From positions 1-43,257 of the forward strand of contig SSEL01000068.1 of the NCBI GenBank assembly GCA_008012315.1: a DNA stretch of 43,257 bases. The letters run 5' to 3'. Shown piece after piece: positions 10,445-22,650 of this stretch. The position numbers were made by a program, and so were the translations under genes. Below the pieces are notes generated by a model that was not told where the DNA came from, searched no databases, and saw only the letters and a program-made list of their open reading frames with translations. The stretch's first letter is position 1; every line of letters starts with the position of its first letter. Origin of the DNA: Rhodospirillaceae bacterium (GTDB lineage: Bacteria > Pseudomonadota > Alphaproteobacteria > Dongiales > Dongiaceae).

Positions 10445-11337
10445 CCGCCAACAATCCGGTAAGCGCCGCAACGGTCGGCCGGGGCAAAGCCTCGGCAGGA
10501 CGTGCGGTCGCGCGCCCACCGCTGCGCAAGCGGCCGCGCAGCCGGTTGGAGCGCCTGATGGTGCGCGGCGGTATCGCTTTCGGCGTTGTCGTCGTTCTTG
10601 GCGGTTTCGGTCTTTGGGGCGCCCAATCCGGCTGGTTCGCCGAGGTCGGTGGCAATCTTGGCGACTCGTTTCTCGATGCGACCGCGACGGCCGGCCTTGC
10701 TTTGGATGAGGTGCAGGTGACGGGCCGCAGCGAGACCTCGCAGGAAGATGTGCTCAATGCGATCGGCGCGCGGCGGGGCACGCCCCTGTTGGGCATCGAT
10801 ATCCAGGCGACGCGCGAACGCTTGACGGCGCTGCCCTGGGTCGCGGCGGCGACGGTCGAACGGCGCTTCCCCAACAAGCTGGTCGTGCAGATCACCGAGG
10901 CCGAGCCCTTGGCGCTGTGGCAACGCCAGCAGCAGCTTTACCTGGTCAGCCGCGACGGCAAGGTGATCGAGACCGACAACCTGCAGAAATACGCCAAGCT
11001 GCTGGTGATCGTCGGGGACGAGGCGCCACAGCATGCCGGCAAGCTGCTGGAGATGCTGTCGAGCGAACCGGACCTGCAGCACCAGGTAACGGCCGCCGTC
11101 TTCGTCGGCGAGCGGCGCTGGAATTTGCGGCTGAACGGCAATGTCGATGTGAAGCTGCCGGAAGAAGATCCGGCCAGCGCCTGGCATCGCCTGGCGGCAC
11201 TGCAACGGCAGCATCAGTTGCTGGACAAGGACATCACGATCGTCGACTTGCGCCTGCCCAATCAGGTTGTCGTGCGGCAAGCCCATCCGCAGCCGACCGA
11301 GAAATCCGCCCGCAAGGGCAAGAGCAACGAGACATGA
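10432..11337 (+). CDS. ftsQ: FtsQ, divisome POTRA protein
   Basis: This is a bitopic inner-membrane divisome protein that links early and late division proteins. It has 301 residues. The layout is a basic cytoplasmic tail (residues 1-44, with RPPLRKRPRSRLERL), one transmembrane helix (about 45-65) and a periplasmic POTRA domain starting LDEVQVTGRSETSQEDVLNAI, then WVAAATVERRFPNKLVVQITEAEPLALW and a beta domain. The ATG at 10432 overlaps the end of ddl by 13 nt. An in-frame TTG at 10411 would add seven residues and is less likely. The tail ends in a Lys-rich stretch. Confidence 0.94.
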   Translation: MRSLTANNPVSAATVGRGKASAGRAVARPPLRKRPRSRLERLMVRGGIAFGVVVVLGGFGLWGAQSGWFAEVGGNLGDSFLDATATAGLALDEVQVTGRSETSQEDVLNAIGARRGTPLLGIDIQATRERLTALPWVAAATVERRFPNKLVVQITEAEPLALWQRQQQLYLVSRDGKVIETDNLQKYAKLLVIVGDEAPQHAGKLLEMLSSEPDLQHQVTAAVFVGERRWNLRLNGNVDVKLPEEDPASAWHRLAALQRQHQLLDKDITIVDLRLPNQVVVRQAHPQPTEKSARKGKSNET

Positions 11338-11363
11338 GACTAAAGGGAACAAGGTAAATCCCG

Positions 11364-12620
11364 ATGAAAAAACCGCGCGTCGCGCCCCGCAATGGTCTGA
11401 TTGCCGCCATCGATATCGGCACCAGCAAGATCTGCTGTTTTATCGCCCGCATCGGCGATGACGGCAGGCCGTCGGTTGTCGGCATCGGCCATCATATTTC
11501 ACGCGGTGTCCGCGGCGGCGCGATCATCGACATGGAACAGGCGGAGATGGCGATCCTCACCACCGTCCACGCCGCCGAGCAGATGGCCGGCGAGACGATC
11601 CAGGATGTGGTGGTCAATCTGTCCGGCGGTTATCCGGCATCCCAGACGGTCGGCGTCGAGGTGCCGATTTCCGGCCGCGAGATCGGCGATCACGATCTGC
11701 ACCGGGTATTGTTGCAGGGCAGCCAGATCAACGGCTCGCATGAACGCCGCCTCATTCACTCGATCGCGGTCGGCTATTCGATCGACGGCTCCAAGGGCAT
11801 CCGCGATCCGCGCGGCATGTATGGCGACCGCCTGGGCGTCGATATGCATGTCGTCACCGCTGCCGCCGGTGCCGTCAAGAATCTGACTACTTGCGTCGGC
11901 CGCTGCCATCTCGATATCAAGGCGCTGGTCGTCTCGCCCTATGCCGCTGGTCTATCCATCCTGGTCGATGATGAGATGGATCTCGGCGTCACCGTCATCG
12001 ACATGGGCGCCGGCACCACGACTTTGTCGGTTTTCTTCGATGGCCATGCGGTCTTCACCGATTCGGTGCCGATCGGCGGCGGCCATGTCACCAACGATAT
12101 CGCCCGCGGCCTGTCGACGCCGCTGGTGCATGCCGAGCGGATGAAGACGCTCTACGGCAATTGCATCGCCAGCCCGGCCGACGAACGCGAGATCATTCAT
12201 GTCCCCCAAGTCGGCGAGGAAGAAAGCGGCCTGACCAACCAGGTGCCGAAATCGATCCTCATCGGCGTCATCCAGCCACGCCTGGAAGAAACCTTCGAAC
12301 TGGTTCGCTCACGTCTCGAAGCGAGCGGTTTCGACAAGGTTGCCGGCCGTCGCGTCGTGCTGACGGGAGGCGCCAGCCAATTGAGCGGCGTGCGCGAGCT
12401 CTCCGCCCTCGTGCTGGACAAACAAGTTCGCATGGGTCGTCCCATTCGCATCCACGGTTTGGCGGATGCAACCAACGGGCCGGCCTTTGCAACCGCGGCG
12501 GGTCTCTTGACCTATGCCCTACAAAGCGAATCCGAACAGCCAAAACCGGCGCGCAGCTCGGACATCCCGGCAACGGGTGTCGTGGGACGCATCGGTTCAT
12601 GGCTGAGGGATAATTTCTGA
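11364..12620 (+). CDS. ftsA: FtsA, actin-like Z-ring membrane tether
   Basis: This actin/Hsp70-fold cytoplasmic ATPase anchors FtsZ to the membrane and recruits later divisome proteins. It has 418 residues. Phosphate-binding motifs are AAIDIGTSKICCFIA near the N-terminus and VIDMGAGTTTLSVF mid-protein, with VVLTGGASQLSGV in the adenosine motif. The last residues, VVGRIGSWLRDNF, fit the amphipathic membrane-targeting helix seen at FtsA C-termini. It begins 26 nt after ftsQ, after AAGGGAACAAGG, and ends 31 nt before ftsZ. Confidence 0.97.
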   Translation: MKKPRVAPRNGLIAAIDIGTSKICCFIARIGDDGRPSVVGIGHHISRGVRGGAIIDMEQAEMAILTTVHAAEQMAGETIQDVVVNLSGGYPASQTVGVEVPISGREIGDHDLHRVLLQGSQINGSHERRLIHSIAVGYSIDGSKGIRDPRGMYGDRLGVDMHVVTAAAGAVKNLTTCVGRCHLDIKALVVSPYAAGLSILVDDEMDLGVTVIDMGAGTTTLSVFFDGHAVFTDSVPIGGGHVTNDIARGLSTPLVHAERMKTLYGNCIASPADEREIIHVPQVGEEESGLTNQVPKSILIGVIQPRLEETFELVRSRLEASGFDKVAGRRVVLTGGASQLSGVRELSALVLDKQVRMGRPIRIHGLADATNGPAFATAAGLLTYALQSESEQPKPARSSDIPATGVVGRIGSWLRDNF

Positions 12621-12651
12621 CCATAACCAGTGAGCAACATTGGAGGCACCT

Positions 12652-14526
12652 ATGACATTGAATCTTTCACTCCCCCAGGATCCCTTCGACATCCGGCCGA
12701 AGATCACCGTGGTCGGCGTCGGCGGCGCGGGCGGCAATGCCGTCAGCAACATGATCCGCTCCAAGCTTGAAGGCGTGGAATTCCTGGTCGCCAATACCGA
12801 CGCCCAGGCTTTGCAGCAATCCTTGTGCGAACGGCGCATTCAGCTCGGCGCCACCGTGACCAAGGGCCTCGGCGCCGGCGCCCGTCCCGATATCGGTCGG
12901 GCCTCGGCGGAAGAGGCGATCCGCGACATCGCCGAACAGCTGGCCGGCTCCAACATGGCCTTCATCACCGCCGGCATGGGCGGCGGCACCGGTACCGGTG
13001 CGGCGCCGGTCATCGCCCAGATCGCCCGCGAACAGGGCATCCTGACCGTCGGCGTGGTAACGAAGCCGTTCCATTTCGAAGGTTCTCACCGCATGCGGAT
13101 GGCCGAACAGGGCATCCAGGACCTGCAGCAATATGTCGATACGCTGATCATCATCCCCAATCAGAACCTGTTCCGCATCGCCAATGAGAAGACCACCTTC
13201 GCCGACGCCTTCAAGATGGCTGACGAAGTGTTGCATTCGGGCGTGCGCGGCGTCACCGATCTGATGGTCATGCCGGGCCTCATCAACCTCGACTTCGCCG
13301 ATATCCGTGCGGTGATGAGCGAGATGGGCAAGGCCATGATGGGCACCGGCGAAGCCAACGGCGAGAACCGCGCCATCGCCGCCGCCGAAGCGGCCATTTC
13401 CAACCCGCTGCTGGATGAAGTCAGCATGAAGGGTGCCCGCGGTGTCCTCATCAACATCACCGGCGGCATGGATATGACCCTGTTCGAGGTCGATGAAGCG
13501 GCCAACCGCATCCGCGACGAAGTCGATCCCGAAGCCAATATCATCTTCGGCTCGACCTTCGACCAGTCGCTGGAAGGCAAGATCCGCATCTCGGTGGTGG
13601 CGACCGGCATCGAAGCCGAGGTTCAGGCGCAGCCGCGTCCGGCCATGGCCAATCTCAGCCTCGTCGCCCGCAACCCGAATCCGCAACCCTCGGGCAATGA
13701 TGCCGGCGACGACCGGTCGGGCTACCGCGACGCGCCAGCCCCCGCGCCGATGACGGCTCAGCCGGTGGCCCAGGCCTCCACACAGCCCAATGTGCCGCAA
13801 CCGATGACCGCCACGGGCCTGCAGGCCCGTGGCATGGCCCAGGCCTATGCCGCTCAGCCCGCCACCGCAGCCGCACCGGCAATGCCGTCGGCGCCGATGC
13901 CGACTTCCATCGGCGCGACCGCCCTGCAGTCGGAGCCGGCCATGGTCCGGATGCCGGAACGTCAGGTGGAACGCCAGCCGGAGCGTCAGACCTTCGTCGC
14001 CCCGCCGGCGGTTGAAGCAGCCACCCGGCCGCAGGCCTTCATCGCCGACCCGGTAACCCCGCAACCGGTGGCCGAAGCAGCGCCGGAACGCAAGCGCGTG
14101 CCGAGTCTCTTCGAGAAGGTGACCAGCCGCTTCACCAGCCAGCCGGCCAGCCGGCCGGTGGAACAGCGTCCGGCCGCCCCGGCCCCGCAAGCACCGCGTC
14201 TGGGCCAGCCGACCTACGGCTTGCCGAGCTTCGCCCGGCCGCAAACCCAGGCGGCGCCCGCCCAGCCGACGACCTACCAGCCGGCCCACCAGCCGGCCCA
14301 CCAGCCGGTGAACAACCAGCCGGCGGGTGGCCATCACATGGGCGGCCATCAGATGCCGAACCAGCCGGTCATGGCGCAGCCGGAAATCCGGCAGCCGGAA
14401 GTCCGGGCGGAACCCCGTATGCAACAGCCGCAACTGCAGCTTGAGCCGACGGAACGTGTGTCCGCCAGCCGGGCCGAGGAAGATCTGCTGGATATTCCGG
14501 CCTTCCTGCGCCGTCAGGCGAACTGA
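12652..14526 (+). CDS. ftsZ: FtsZ, tubulin-like division GTPase with long Pro/Gln linker
   Basis: This tubulin homologue forms the cytokinetic ring. It has 624 residues, large for FtsZ. The GTPase domain includes [16 protein letters not shown] (about 20-35), the tubulin signature [11 protein letters not shown] (about 110-120) and the T7 loop [11 protein letters not shown]. From about residue 330 to 608 lies a disordered Pro/Gln/Ala-rich linker with short His-rich pieces. The conserved C-terminal peptide [11 protein letters not shown] (about 612-622) should bind FtsA and other partners. The ATG at 12652 has GGAGG at 12642-12646. An in-frame TTG at 12640 overlaps that ribosome site and is rejected. 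Confidence 0.97.
   Translation: MTLNLSLPQDPFDIRPKITVVGVGGAGGNAVSNMIRSKLEGVEFLVANTDAQALQQSLCERRIQLGATVTKGLGAGARPDIGRASAEEAIRDIAEQLAGSNMAFITAGMGGGTGTGAAPVIAQIAREQGILTVGVVTKPFHFEGSHRMRMAEQGIQDLQQYVDTLIIIPNQNLFRIANEKTTFADAFKMADEVLHSGVRGVTDLMVMPGLINLDFADIRAVMSEMGKAMMGTGEANGENRAIAAAEAAISNPLLDEVSMKGARGVLINITGGMDMTLFEVDEAANRIRDEVDPEANIIFGSTFDQSLEGKIRISVVATGIEAEVQAQPRPAMANLSLVARNPNPQPSGNDAGDDRSGYRDAPAPAPMTAQPVAQASTQPNVPQPMTATGLQARGMAQAYAAQPATAAAPAMPSAPMPTSIGATALQSEPAMVRMPERQVERQPERQTFVAPPAVEAATRPQAFIADPVTPQPVAEAAPERKRVPSLFEKVTSRFTSQPASRPVEQRPAAPAPQAPRLGQPTYGLPSFARPQTQAAPAQPTTYQPAHQPAHQPVNNQPAGGHHMGGHQMPNQPVMAQPEIRQPEVRAEPRMQQPQLQLEPTERVSASRAEEDLLDIPAFLRRQAN
14278..14310 (+). repeat. Tandem 12-bp repeat in the FtsZ linker
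   Basis: CAGCCGGCCCAC is repeated twice (14278-14289, 14290-14301) followed by a partial third copy, CAGCCGGTG. It encodes [11 protein letters not shown] in the disordered linker. Slippage in such repeats is a plausible way for the linker length to vary. Confidence 0.7.
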
Positions 14527-14534
14527 TCGAGACC

Positions 14535-14570
14535 GCCGTCACCTCGTTTCCGACGGAACGATGTGACGGC
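14535..14570 (+). terminator. Hairpin just after ftsZ
   Basis: GCCGTCAC (14535-14542) pairs with GTGACGGC (14563-14570). Inside these, CGTTTCC and GGAACG pair with one bulge. The hairpin starts 8 nt after the ftsZ stop. Only a weak T-rich stretch follows (TTGGTTT), so it may protect the mRNA 3' end or weaken read-through rather than terminate alone. Confidence 0.5.
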
Positions 14571-14628
14571 TTGGTTTCACCCGGTCAGCCGGCGCGAGTC
14601 GGCCGGCCGCGATAGGTGTCTCAGAACT

Positions 14629-14658
14629 TTGCCCGCGGCGCCGCCGCGGGCAATTTTT
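14629..14658 (+). terminator. Intrinsic terminator ending the dcw operon
   Basis: An 11-bp perfect stem, TTGCCCGCGGC (14629-14639) with GCCGCGGGCAA (14643-14653), encloses a GCC loop. Five Ts (14654-14658) follow. This is a classic rho-independent terminator that separates ftsZ from bamD. Confidence 0.85.
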
Positions 14659-14688
14659 CTCAAAAACCGGTCGATTTTGGCGATCCTG

Positions 14689-14704
14689 CCGGGCTTGAGC
14701 CCGG
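14689..14704. repeat. Small GC-rich inverted repeat upstream of bamD
   Basis: CCGGGC and GCCCGG flank TTGA. It lies about 60 nt before the bamD start and could be a short REP-like palindrome or part of the bamD promoter region. I cannot tell which. Confidence 0.35.
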
Positions 14705-14762
14705 ACCCGGCACCGCCTATAGTTCGGGCGACCAAAAATTAACAAGATGGCGGATCACGGCG

Positions 14763-15563
14763 ATGCATTCTCGGTACCTCTGGCGGCTTCTACCTGCGCT
14801 CGCCTGCGCTGCCATGATCGCCGCTTGTTCCAGTCCCGAACCGGAAATCCCGGATCAGCCGGCAGAGCAGCTTTACAATAACGCGTTGGACACCCTGGAA
14901 GGCGGCGAGCCCCATACGGCGGCCCGTCTGTTCGACGAAGTCGAACGCCAGCATCCCTATTCGCAATGGGCAATCCAGGCGCAGATCATGTCCGCCTATT
15001 CCCATTACATCGTCGACGAATATGACGATGCCTTGCCGATCCTGGAAAGCTTCATCGAACTGCATCCGGGCAACCGCAGCGCCGCCTATGCCTATTATCT
15101 GCGCGCCCTCTGCTATTATGAGCAGATCGCCGACGTGACCCGTGACCAGGGCAATACCGAACAGGCCCTGCGCGCGCTGAGCGACGTCGTCGCCCGTTTC
15201 CCCAATACCGATTATGCCCGCGACGCCGCGCTGAAGCTCGACCTGGTGCGCGACCACCTGGCCGGCAAGGAAATGGAGATCGGCCGCTATTACCTGACCC
15301 GCGACCAGTTCCTGGCCGCGATCAACCGCTTCCGCACGGTCGTGGAAAAGTACCAGACGACGACCCATGTGCCGGAAGCCCTGGAGCGGCTGGTCGAGGC
15401 CTATCTCTCCCTGGGCGTCACGGATGAAGCCCAGGCCGCCGGTGCCGTGCTCGGCTATAACTATCCCGGTTCCGATTGGTACCAGGATGCTTACAAACTC
15501 CTGGAAGCCAAGAATCTGAAACCCGAGCAGAAGGAAGGTTCCTGGCTGAACGGGACCTTCTAA
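14763..15563 (+). CDS. bamD: BamD, outer-membrane assembly lipoprotein
   Basis: This TPR lipoprotein is part of the BAM complex that inserts beta-barrel proteins into the outer membrane. It has 266 residues. The signal peptide MHSRYLWRLLPALACAAMIAAC ends in a lipobox with the acylated Cys at about residue 22. Next come AEQLYNNALDTLEGGEPHTAARLFDEVERQHPYSQWA and further TPR-like helices (ALRALSDVVARFPNTDYARDA), matching the BamD/ComL/YfiO family. The ATG at 14763 is chosen because the signal peptide begins there. An upstream in-frame extension to 14616 would run through the terminator. The gene precedes recN by 10 nt. Confidence 0.94.
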   Translation: MHSRYLWRLLPALACAAMIAACSSPEPEIPDQPAEQLYNNALDTLEGGEPHTAARLFDEVERQHPYSQWAIQAQIMSAYSHYIVDEYDDALPILESFIELHPGNRSAAYAYYLRALCYYEQIADVTRDQGNTEQALRALSDVVARFPNTDYARDAALKLDLVRDHLAGKEMEIGRYYLTRDQFLAAINRFRTVVEKYQTTTHVPEALERLVEAYLSLGVTDEAQAAGAVLGYNYPGSDWYQDAYKLLEAKNLKPEQKEGSWLNGTF

Positions 15564-15573
15564 GAGCCTCTTT

Positions 15574-17253
15574 ATGCTGGTCGCACTCACCGTCCAAAAT
15601 GTGGTGCTGATCGAAAAGCTGGATCTGGCCTTCGATGCCGGCCTCACTGTTCTGACCGGTGAAACCGGCGCCGGCAAATCGATCCTGCTCGATGCCCTCG
15701 GCCTTGCCTTGGGCGCCCGCGCCGATGCCGGCCTGGTTCGCCAGGGCGCCGCGCAAGCCAGCGTCACCGCCGAATTCAACCTGGCCGCCGACCATCCGGT
15801 TCTCGCCATCCTGGCGGAACAGGAAATCGACGCCGATGGCGGCCTGATCCTGCGTCGGCAATTGGGCAGCGACGGGCGCTCCCGTGCTTTCGTCAACGAT
15901 CAACCCGTCAGTATCGGCCTGCTGCGCCGCCTGGGCGACGCCTTGATCGAGATCGAGGGCCAGTTCGAAGCCCAGGGCCTGCTCGACCCCGCCACCCATC
16001 AGGGGCATCTCGACGGCTATGGCGGCAATGAAAGCAAAGTAGCCGCCTGCGTCAAGGCACATCGCCGGTGGCGCGAGGCGGTTGCCGCCTATGAAACCGC
16101 CCAGGCGGAACTCGACCGCGCAAGGGCCGATGAGGATTACCTGCGCCATGCGGTCGAGGAGTTGGAACTGGCCCATCCCCTGCCGGCTGAGGAAACCGAG
16201 CTGGTGGCGGAACGCGCTTTGCTGGCCAATCGCGCCCAGTTGATCGAAGCCATCGACGCCGTGAATGTCGAGCTGGCCGGTGACAAGGGCGCCGATCGCG
16301 CCATTGCCGCGGCACAGCGCCGGCTCGACCGTCTCGGCGACCGGCTGGGCGACCAGGCGACGCATCAATTGCAACCGGTTGTCGCCGCGCTGGATCGCGC
16401 CAGCATCGAATTGGCCGATGCGATCGCACAGCTTCAGCATATGGCCGCCGATCTCGATGCCGACCCCAAGCGCCTGGACAGGATCGAGGAGCGTCTCTAT
16501 CTGCTGCGCGACCTGGGGCGAAAACATCAGGTGCCGGTCGAGGCCCTGCCCGATCTCCTGGAGAAGCTGACCCAGCGCCTGGCCAATCTCGATGATCGCG
16601 GCCAGAACATGGCGAAGCTACAGGCCGAGGTCGAAAACAGCCGCAAGCTCTATAGCGATGCCGCGACGGCATTGAGCAAAGCCCGCCAGAAGGCGGCGAA
16701 GGCGATGGATGCCGCGGTCAATGCCGAGCTGGCACCGCTGAAGCTCGACAAGGCGCGTTTCGCGACACGGATCGAAACCGCATCGGAAGAACACTGGAGC
16801 GCGACCGGCTGGGACCGCGTCACCTTCGAGGTGGCGACCAATCCCGGTGCCCCGCCGGGTGCGATCAACCGCATCGCCTCCGGCGGCGAATTGGCGCGCT
16901 TCATGCTGGCCCTGAAAGTCACCTTGGCCGCCAATCAGCCGGTCCCGACCCTGGTCTTCGACGAGGTCGATGCCGGGATCGGCGGCGCTACGGCGGCGGC
17001 CGTCGGCGAAAGGCTGAAGCACCTGGCCAAGGCGGTCCAATTGCTGGTCATCACCCATTCGCCGCAAGTGGCGGCGCTCGGTCATCAGCATTGGCGCGTC
17101 GAGAAGAGCGGCGGCAAGACGCTGACCACCACGACGGTGCGTCCCCTGGACGAGCCCGCCCGGCGCGAGGAAATCGCCCGCATGCTGTCCGGCGCCACGA
17201 TCACGGATGAGGCCAGGGCCGCCGCTACCAAATTGCTGGCCAGCGCCGGCTAG
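15574..17253 (+). CDS. recN: RecN, SMC-like DNA repair ATPase
   Basis: RecN is a cytoplasmic SMC-family ATPase acting early in recombinational double-strand-break repair. It has 559 residues, the normal length. The N-terminal ATPase half has LTGETGAGKSILLDAL (Walker A, about 28-43) and EGQFEAQGLLDP (Q-loop region). The middle is an Ala/Leu/Glu-rich coiled coil. The C-terminal half has RIASGGELARFMLALK (ABC signature) and PTLVFDEVDAGIGG (Walker B), then ITHSPQVAALGHQHW. It sits tightly behind bamD and in front of ligA. I see no LexA-type operator in the short upstream gap. Confidence 0.96.
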   Translation: MLVALTVQNVVLIEKLDLAFDAGLTVLTGETGAGKSILLDALGLALGARADAGLVRQGAAQASVTAEFNLAADHPVLAILAEQEIDADGGLILRRQLGSDGRSRAFVNDQPVSIGLLRRLGDALIEIEGQFEAQGLLDPATHQGHLDGYGGNESKVAACVKAHRRWREAVAAYETAQAELDRARADEDYLRHAVEELELAHPLPAEETELVAERALLANRAQLIEAIDAVNVELAGDKGADRAIAAAQRRLDRLGDRLGDQATHQLQPVVAALDRASIELADAIAQLQHMAADLDADPKRLDRIEERLYLLRDLGRKHQVPVEALPDLLEKLTQRLANLDDRGQNMAKLQAEVENSRKLYSDAATALSKARQKAAKAMDAAVNAELAPLKLDKARFATRIETASEEHWSATGWDRVTFEVATNPGAPPGAINRIASGGELARFMLALKVTLAANQPVPTLVFDEVDAGIGGATAAAVGERLKHLAKAVQLLVITHSPQVAALGHQHWRVEKSGGKTLTTTTVRPLDEPARREEIARMLSGATITDEARAAATKLLASAG

Positions 17254-17261
17254 AGCGCGAT
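17251..17261. repeat. TAGAGCGCGAT 11-mer at the recN stop
   Basis: The TAG stop of recN begins an 11-mer identical to the one that begins at the TAG stop of mlaC (39521-39531). At mlaC it opens a full palindromic element. Here only the first part is recognisable, followed by TGCATTGCAT. Confidence 0.45.
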
Positions 17262-17273
17262 GCATTGCATTGA

Positions 17274-20326
<3,053 letters not shown>

Positions 20327-20431
20327 AAGACCTGCTTGTCTCAAATGGCCCTGGAACTCGTTTGTCGCCAAGTGGGCGGCTTTGTCAAGCTGAAGCCATC
20401 GGCAAATGACCTCCAGTCGGGAGACCCGCAG
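20327..20431. promoter_or_regulatory. Divergent LysR-MFS intergenic region
   Basis: A 105-bp gap separates the divergent LysR and MFS starts and must hold both promoters. I do not see a convincing T-N11-A operator or a strong -35/-10 pair by eye. The assignment rests on layout only. Confidence 0.35.
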
Positions 20432-21700
20432 ATGAAACGCCAGCCGGCCGCCCTGGAAATCACCCTCTTCTTCACCGCCTTCGTCGCCGTCACCTACGGC
20501 TTCGGCATCTATCTTTTCGCCTCGCTGGTGGCGGAGATGCGCCAGGATCTCGGCTTCGACTATACGACGGTCGGCCTGGTGACCGGCATCGCCCAGGTCG
20601 GTTTCCTCGTAGCCGCCCTGCTCAGCGGCGTGCTTTCACCGGTCATCGGCGCGATGCGCCTGATTCTTGGCGCCTTGGCCATGACCGCCGTCAGCCTTCT
20701 GGTCATGTGGCAGCTTTCCGGTACGCCGATGCTGGGCCTGCTGCTGACCGTCATGGGTGCCGGTGCTGCGGCTGTCTGGGTGCCGATGGTGGCGGTTTGC
20801 CAACAGGCGATCCCCCCACGGCATCAGGCCAAGGCGCTCGGCCTGATGTCGAGCGGCACCAGCTACGGCGTCTTTCTCAACGGCGTGATCGTGCCGCCAC
20901 TGGTCGCCGCTGCCGGCTGGCGCAGCGTCTGGCTGGCCGTCGCCATCTTGTCGCTGCTGCTTTTCATCGCCGGTTGGCTGCGGCTGCGCCGGTTGCGCGA
21001 AACTGCAACTGAAAGCGCAACGACGGAAACGAAACACAGCACGCCGCAGCCGCACCGCTTTCGCGACCGCCTGAACGAGGTCCTGCAGCCGCTCGGCCTG
21101 CTGCTCATCGTCACCATGTTCCTCAATGGCTTCACCTGCATGCCATTCCAGACCTATCTGGTGCCGCTGATGCGCGAGGATCTTGGCTGGCCGGTCGATA
21201 TCTCCGCCCGGGTCTGGAGCCTGATCGGCGGTGTCGGCATGGTCGGCGGCTTCGCGCTGGGCTGGCTCGCCGACCGGATTTCGGTCAAATGGGCGATGCT
21301 GCTGACCTATCTGCTGCTGGCCGCGGCTGCCGCGACGATCCTCGCCATGTCGCATCTGCTGCCGCCGATACCGGCAATGATGCATCTGGCCGGCGTTCTG
21401 TTCGGCCTCGCCTTCTATGCCATCTTTGGGTTGGTGCCGGCTTATGTCAGTGCGGTTTATCGCGGCGAGACCGCCACCTTGTTGTTCGGGATCGGCAATA
21501 TTGCACTGGGCCTTGGCGGGTTGCTGGGCAATCTCGCCGGCGGCTATGCGAAATCACTGATGGGCAGCTTCACCCCGGTCTATGGCGTGATCACCGCGGC
21601 GGCCCTCCTGCTCGTCCTGCTGGCTTTGGTGACGCCGAACGAGCGGCGCCGGCGAGTTAAGCTTTCTGGACAGCCGGCGGCGACCGCGCCATCATGTTGA
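20432..21700 (+). CDS. MFS transporter (YbfB/YjiJ-like)
   Basis: This is a 12-helix major facilitator protein of 422 residues. It starts MKRQPAALEITLFFTAFVAV and shows paired six-helix halves separated by a polar loop (about residues 186-215, RLRRLRETATESATTETKHS). The helix-4 region AAVWVPMVAVCQQAIPPRHQAKALGLMSSGTSYGVFLNG and WLADRISVKWAML in the second half fit MFS signatures, and the general look is that of the YbfB/YjiJ group. The substrate cannot be read from sequence. A much longer in-frame reading from 19790 is the antisense shadow of the LysR gene. Confidence 0.88.
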   Translation: MKRQPAALEITLFFTAFVAVTYGFGIYLFASLVAEMRQDLGFDYTTVGLVTGIAQVGFLVAALLSGVLSPVIGAMRLILGALAMTAVSLLVMWQLSGTPMLGLLLTVMGAGAAAVWVPMVAVCQQAIPPRHQAKALGLMSSGTSYGVFLNGVIVPPLVAAAGWRSVWLAVAILSLLLFIAGWLRLRRLRETATESATTETKHSTPQPHRFRDRLNEVLQPLGLLLIVTMFLNGFTCMPFQTYLVPLMREDLGWPVDISARVWSLIGGVGMVGGFALGWLADRISVKWAMLLTYLLLAAAAATILAMSHLLPPIPAMMHLAGVLFGLAFYAIFGLVPAYVSAVYRGETATLLFGIGNIALGLGGLLGNLAGGYAKSLMGSFTPVYGVITAAALLLVLLALVTPNERRRRVKLSGQPAATAPSC

Positions 21701-21727
21701 GAGCGATGTCATCGAAAATGGAAGCAC

Positions 21728-22639
21728 ATGTCGGATAATTTCGTCCGCACCAAGATCGTCGATCATCATGCGCTCCGCGAGTTGTCCGAGCGATCGAACC
21801 AAGCCGGCTTGCGGCAGTTGCTGGGGCATGCCGCCCTGCTGCTGGCGACCGGCTTGCTGATCTGGCAGGGGCTGGGAAGCTGGTGGATGCTGCCCGCCAT
21901 GCTGCTGCACGGCATCGTGCTCATCTTCCTGTTCACGCCGCTGCATGAATGCATCCATCGCACGGCCTTTGCCAGCCGGCGCTGGAACGATGGCGTCGCC
22001 TTCCTCATCGGCTGCCTGTTGCTGCTGCCGCGCGATTACTTTCGCGCCTTCCACTTTGCCCATCACCGCTTCACCCAGGACCCGGCGCGCGATCCGGAGC
22101 TCGCTTATCCGAAGCCGCGCACCATCCGGCAATGGCTCTGGCATGTCAGTGGCCTGCCCTATTGGATCGGGCAGAGCCGTGCGCTCATCGATCACGCCAG
22201 GGGCAAGGTCGAAGGCAATTTCTACAACAACGACAAGCAGCGTCAGGATATCGCCCGCGAGGCGCGGATCGCGCTGGCGATCTATGGCCTGGTGCTGGTC
22301 ATCTCCCTGCTGACGCAGAACGCCTTCGCGCTTTTCTACTGGCTGCTGCCGGCCCTTCTCGGCCAGCCCTTCCTGCGCCTCTATCTGCTGGCGGAACATA
22401 CCCTATGCCCGCTGACCGATGACATGCTGGCCAATACCCGCACCACCTATACCAATGCGGCGATCCGGTTCCTGGCCTGGAACATGCCTTATCACACCGA
22501 GCATCATGCCTTTCCCTCGGTGCCCTTCCACGCGCTGCCGCGTCTCAACCAACTGATCCGCGATCAGTTGAAGGTGACGGCGCCCGGCTATATCGAGGTG
22601 CAGCGGCAAGTCCTGCGCGATATCAGGACCGCCGCTTAA
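21728..22639 (+). CDS. Membrane fatty acid desaturase-family protein
   Basis: This is a di-iron integral membrane desaturase/hydroxylase-family protein of 303 residues. Three histidine boxes are clear: HECIH (about residue 74), HFAHHRF (about 111) and HTEHHAFP (about 256), separated by hydrophobic pairs LLLATGLLIW, LIFLF, LAIYGLVLVISLL and FYWLLPALLG. The substrate could be a lipid acyl chain or another hydrophobic compound. The boxes alone do not decide. It starts 27 nt after the MFS stop on the same strand, so the two are probably co-transcribed. It converges on the aminopeptidase P gene with 11 nt between the stops. Confidence 0.88.
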   Translation: MSDNFVRTKIVDHHALRELSERSNQAGLRQLLGHAALLLATGLLIWQGLGSWWMLPAMLLHGIVLIFLFTPLHECIHRTAFASRRWNDGVAFLIGCLLLLPRDYFRAFHFAHHRFTQDPARDPELAYPKPRTIRQWLWHVSGLPYWIGQSRALIDHARGKVEGNFYNNDKQRQDIAREARIALAIYGLVLVISLLTQNAFALFYWLLPALLGQPFLRLYLLAEHTLCPLTDDMLANTRTTYTNAAIRFLAWNMPYHTEHHAFPSVPFHALPRLNQLIRDQLKVTAPGYIEVQRQVLRDIRTAA

Positions 22640-22650
22640 CACACCGTCTT

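Noticed and set aside
12667..14433. 588-codon open frame antisense to ftsZ
   Set aside because: It is the mirror of a GC-rich, codon-biased gene. The translation is Gly/Arg/His-rich low-complexity without any domain, and ftsZ is certain.
14616..14762. N-terminal extension of BamD
   Set aside because: It would begin before the intrinsic terminator and place the signal peptide internally.
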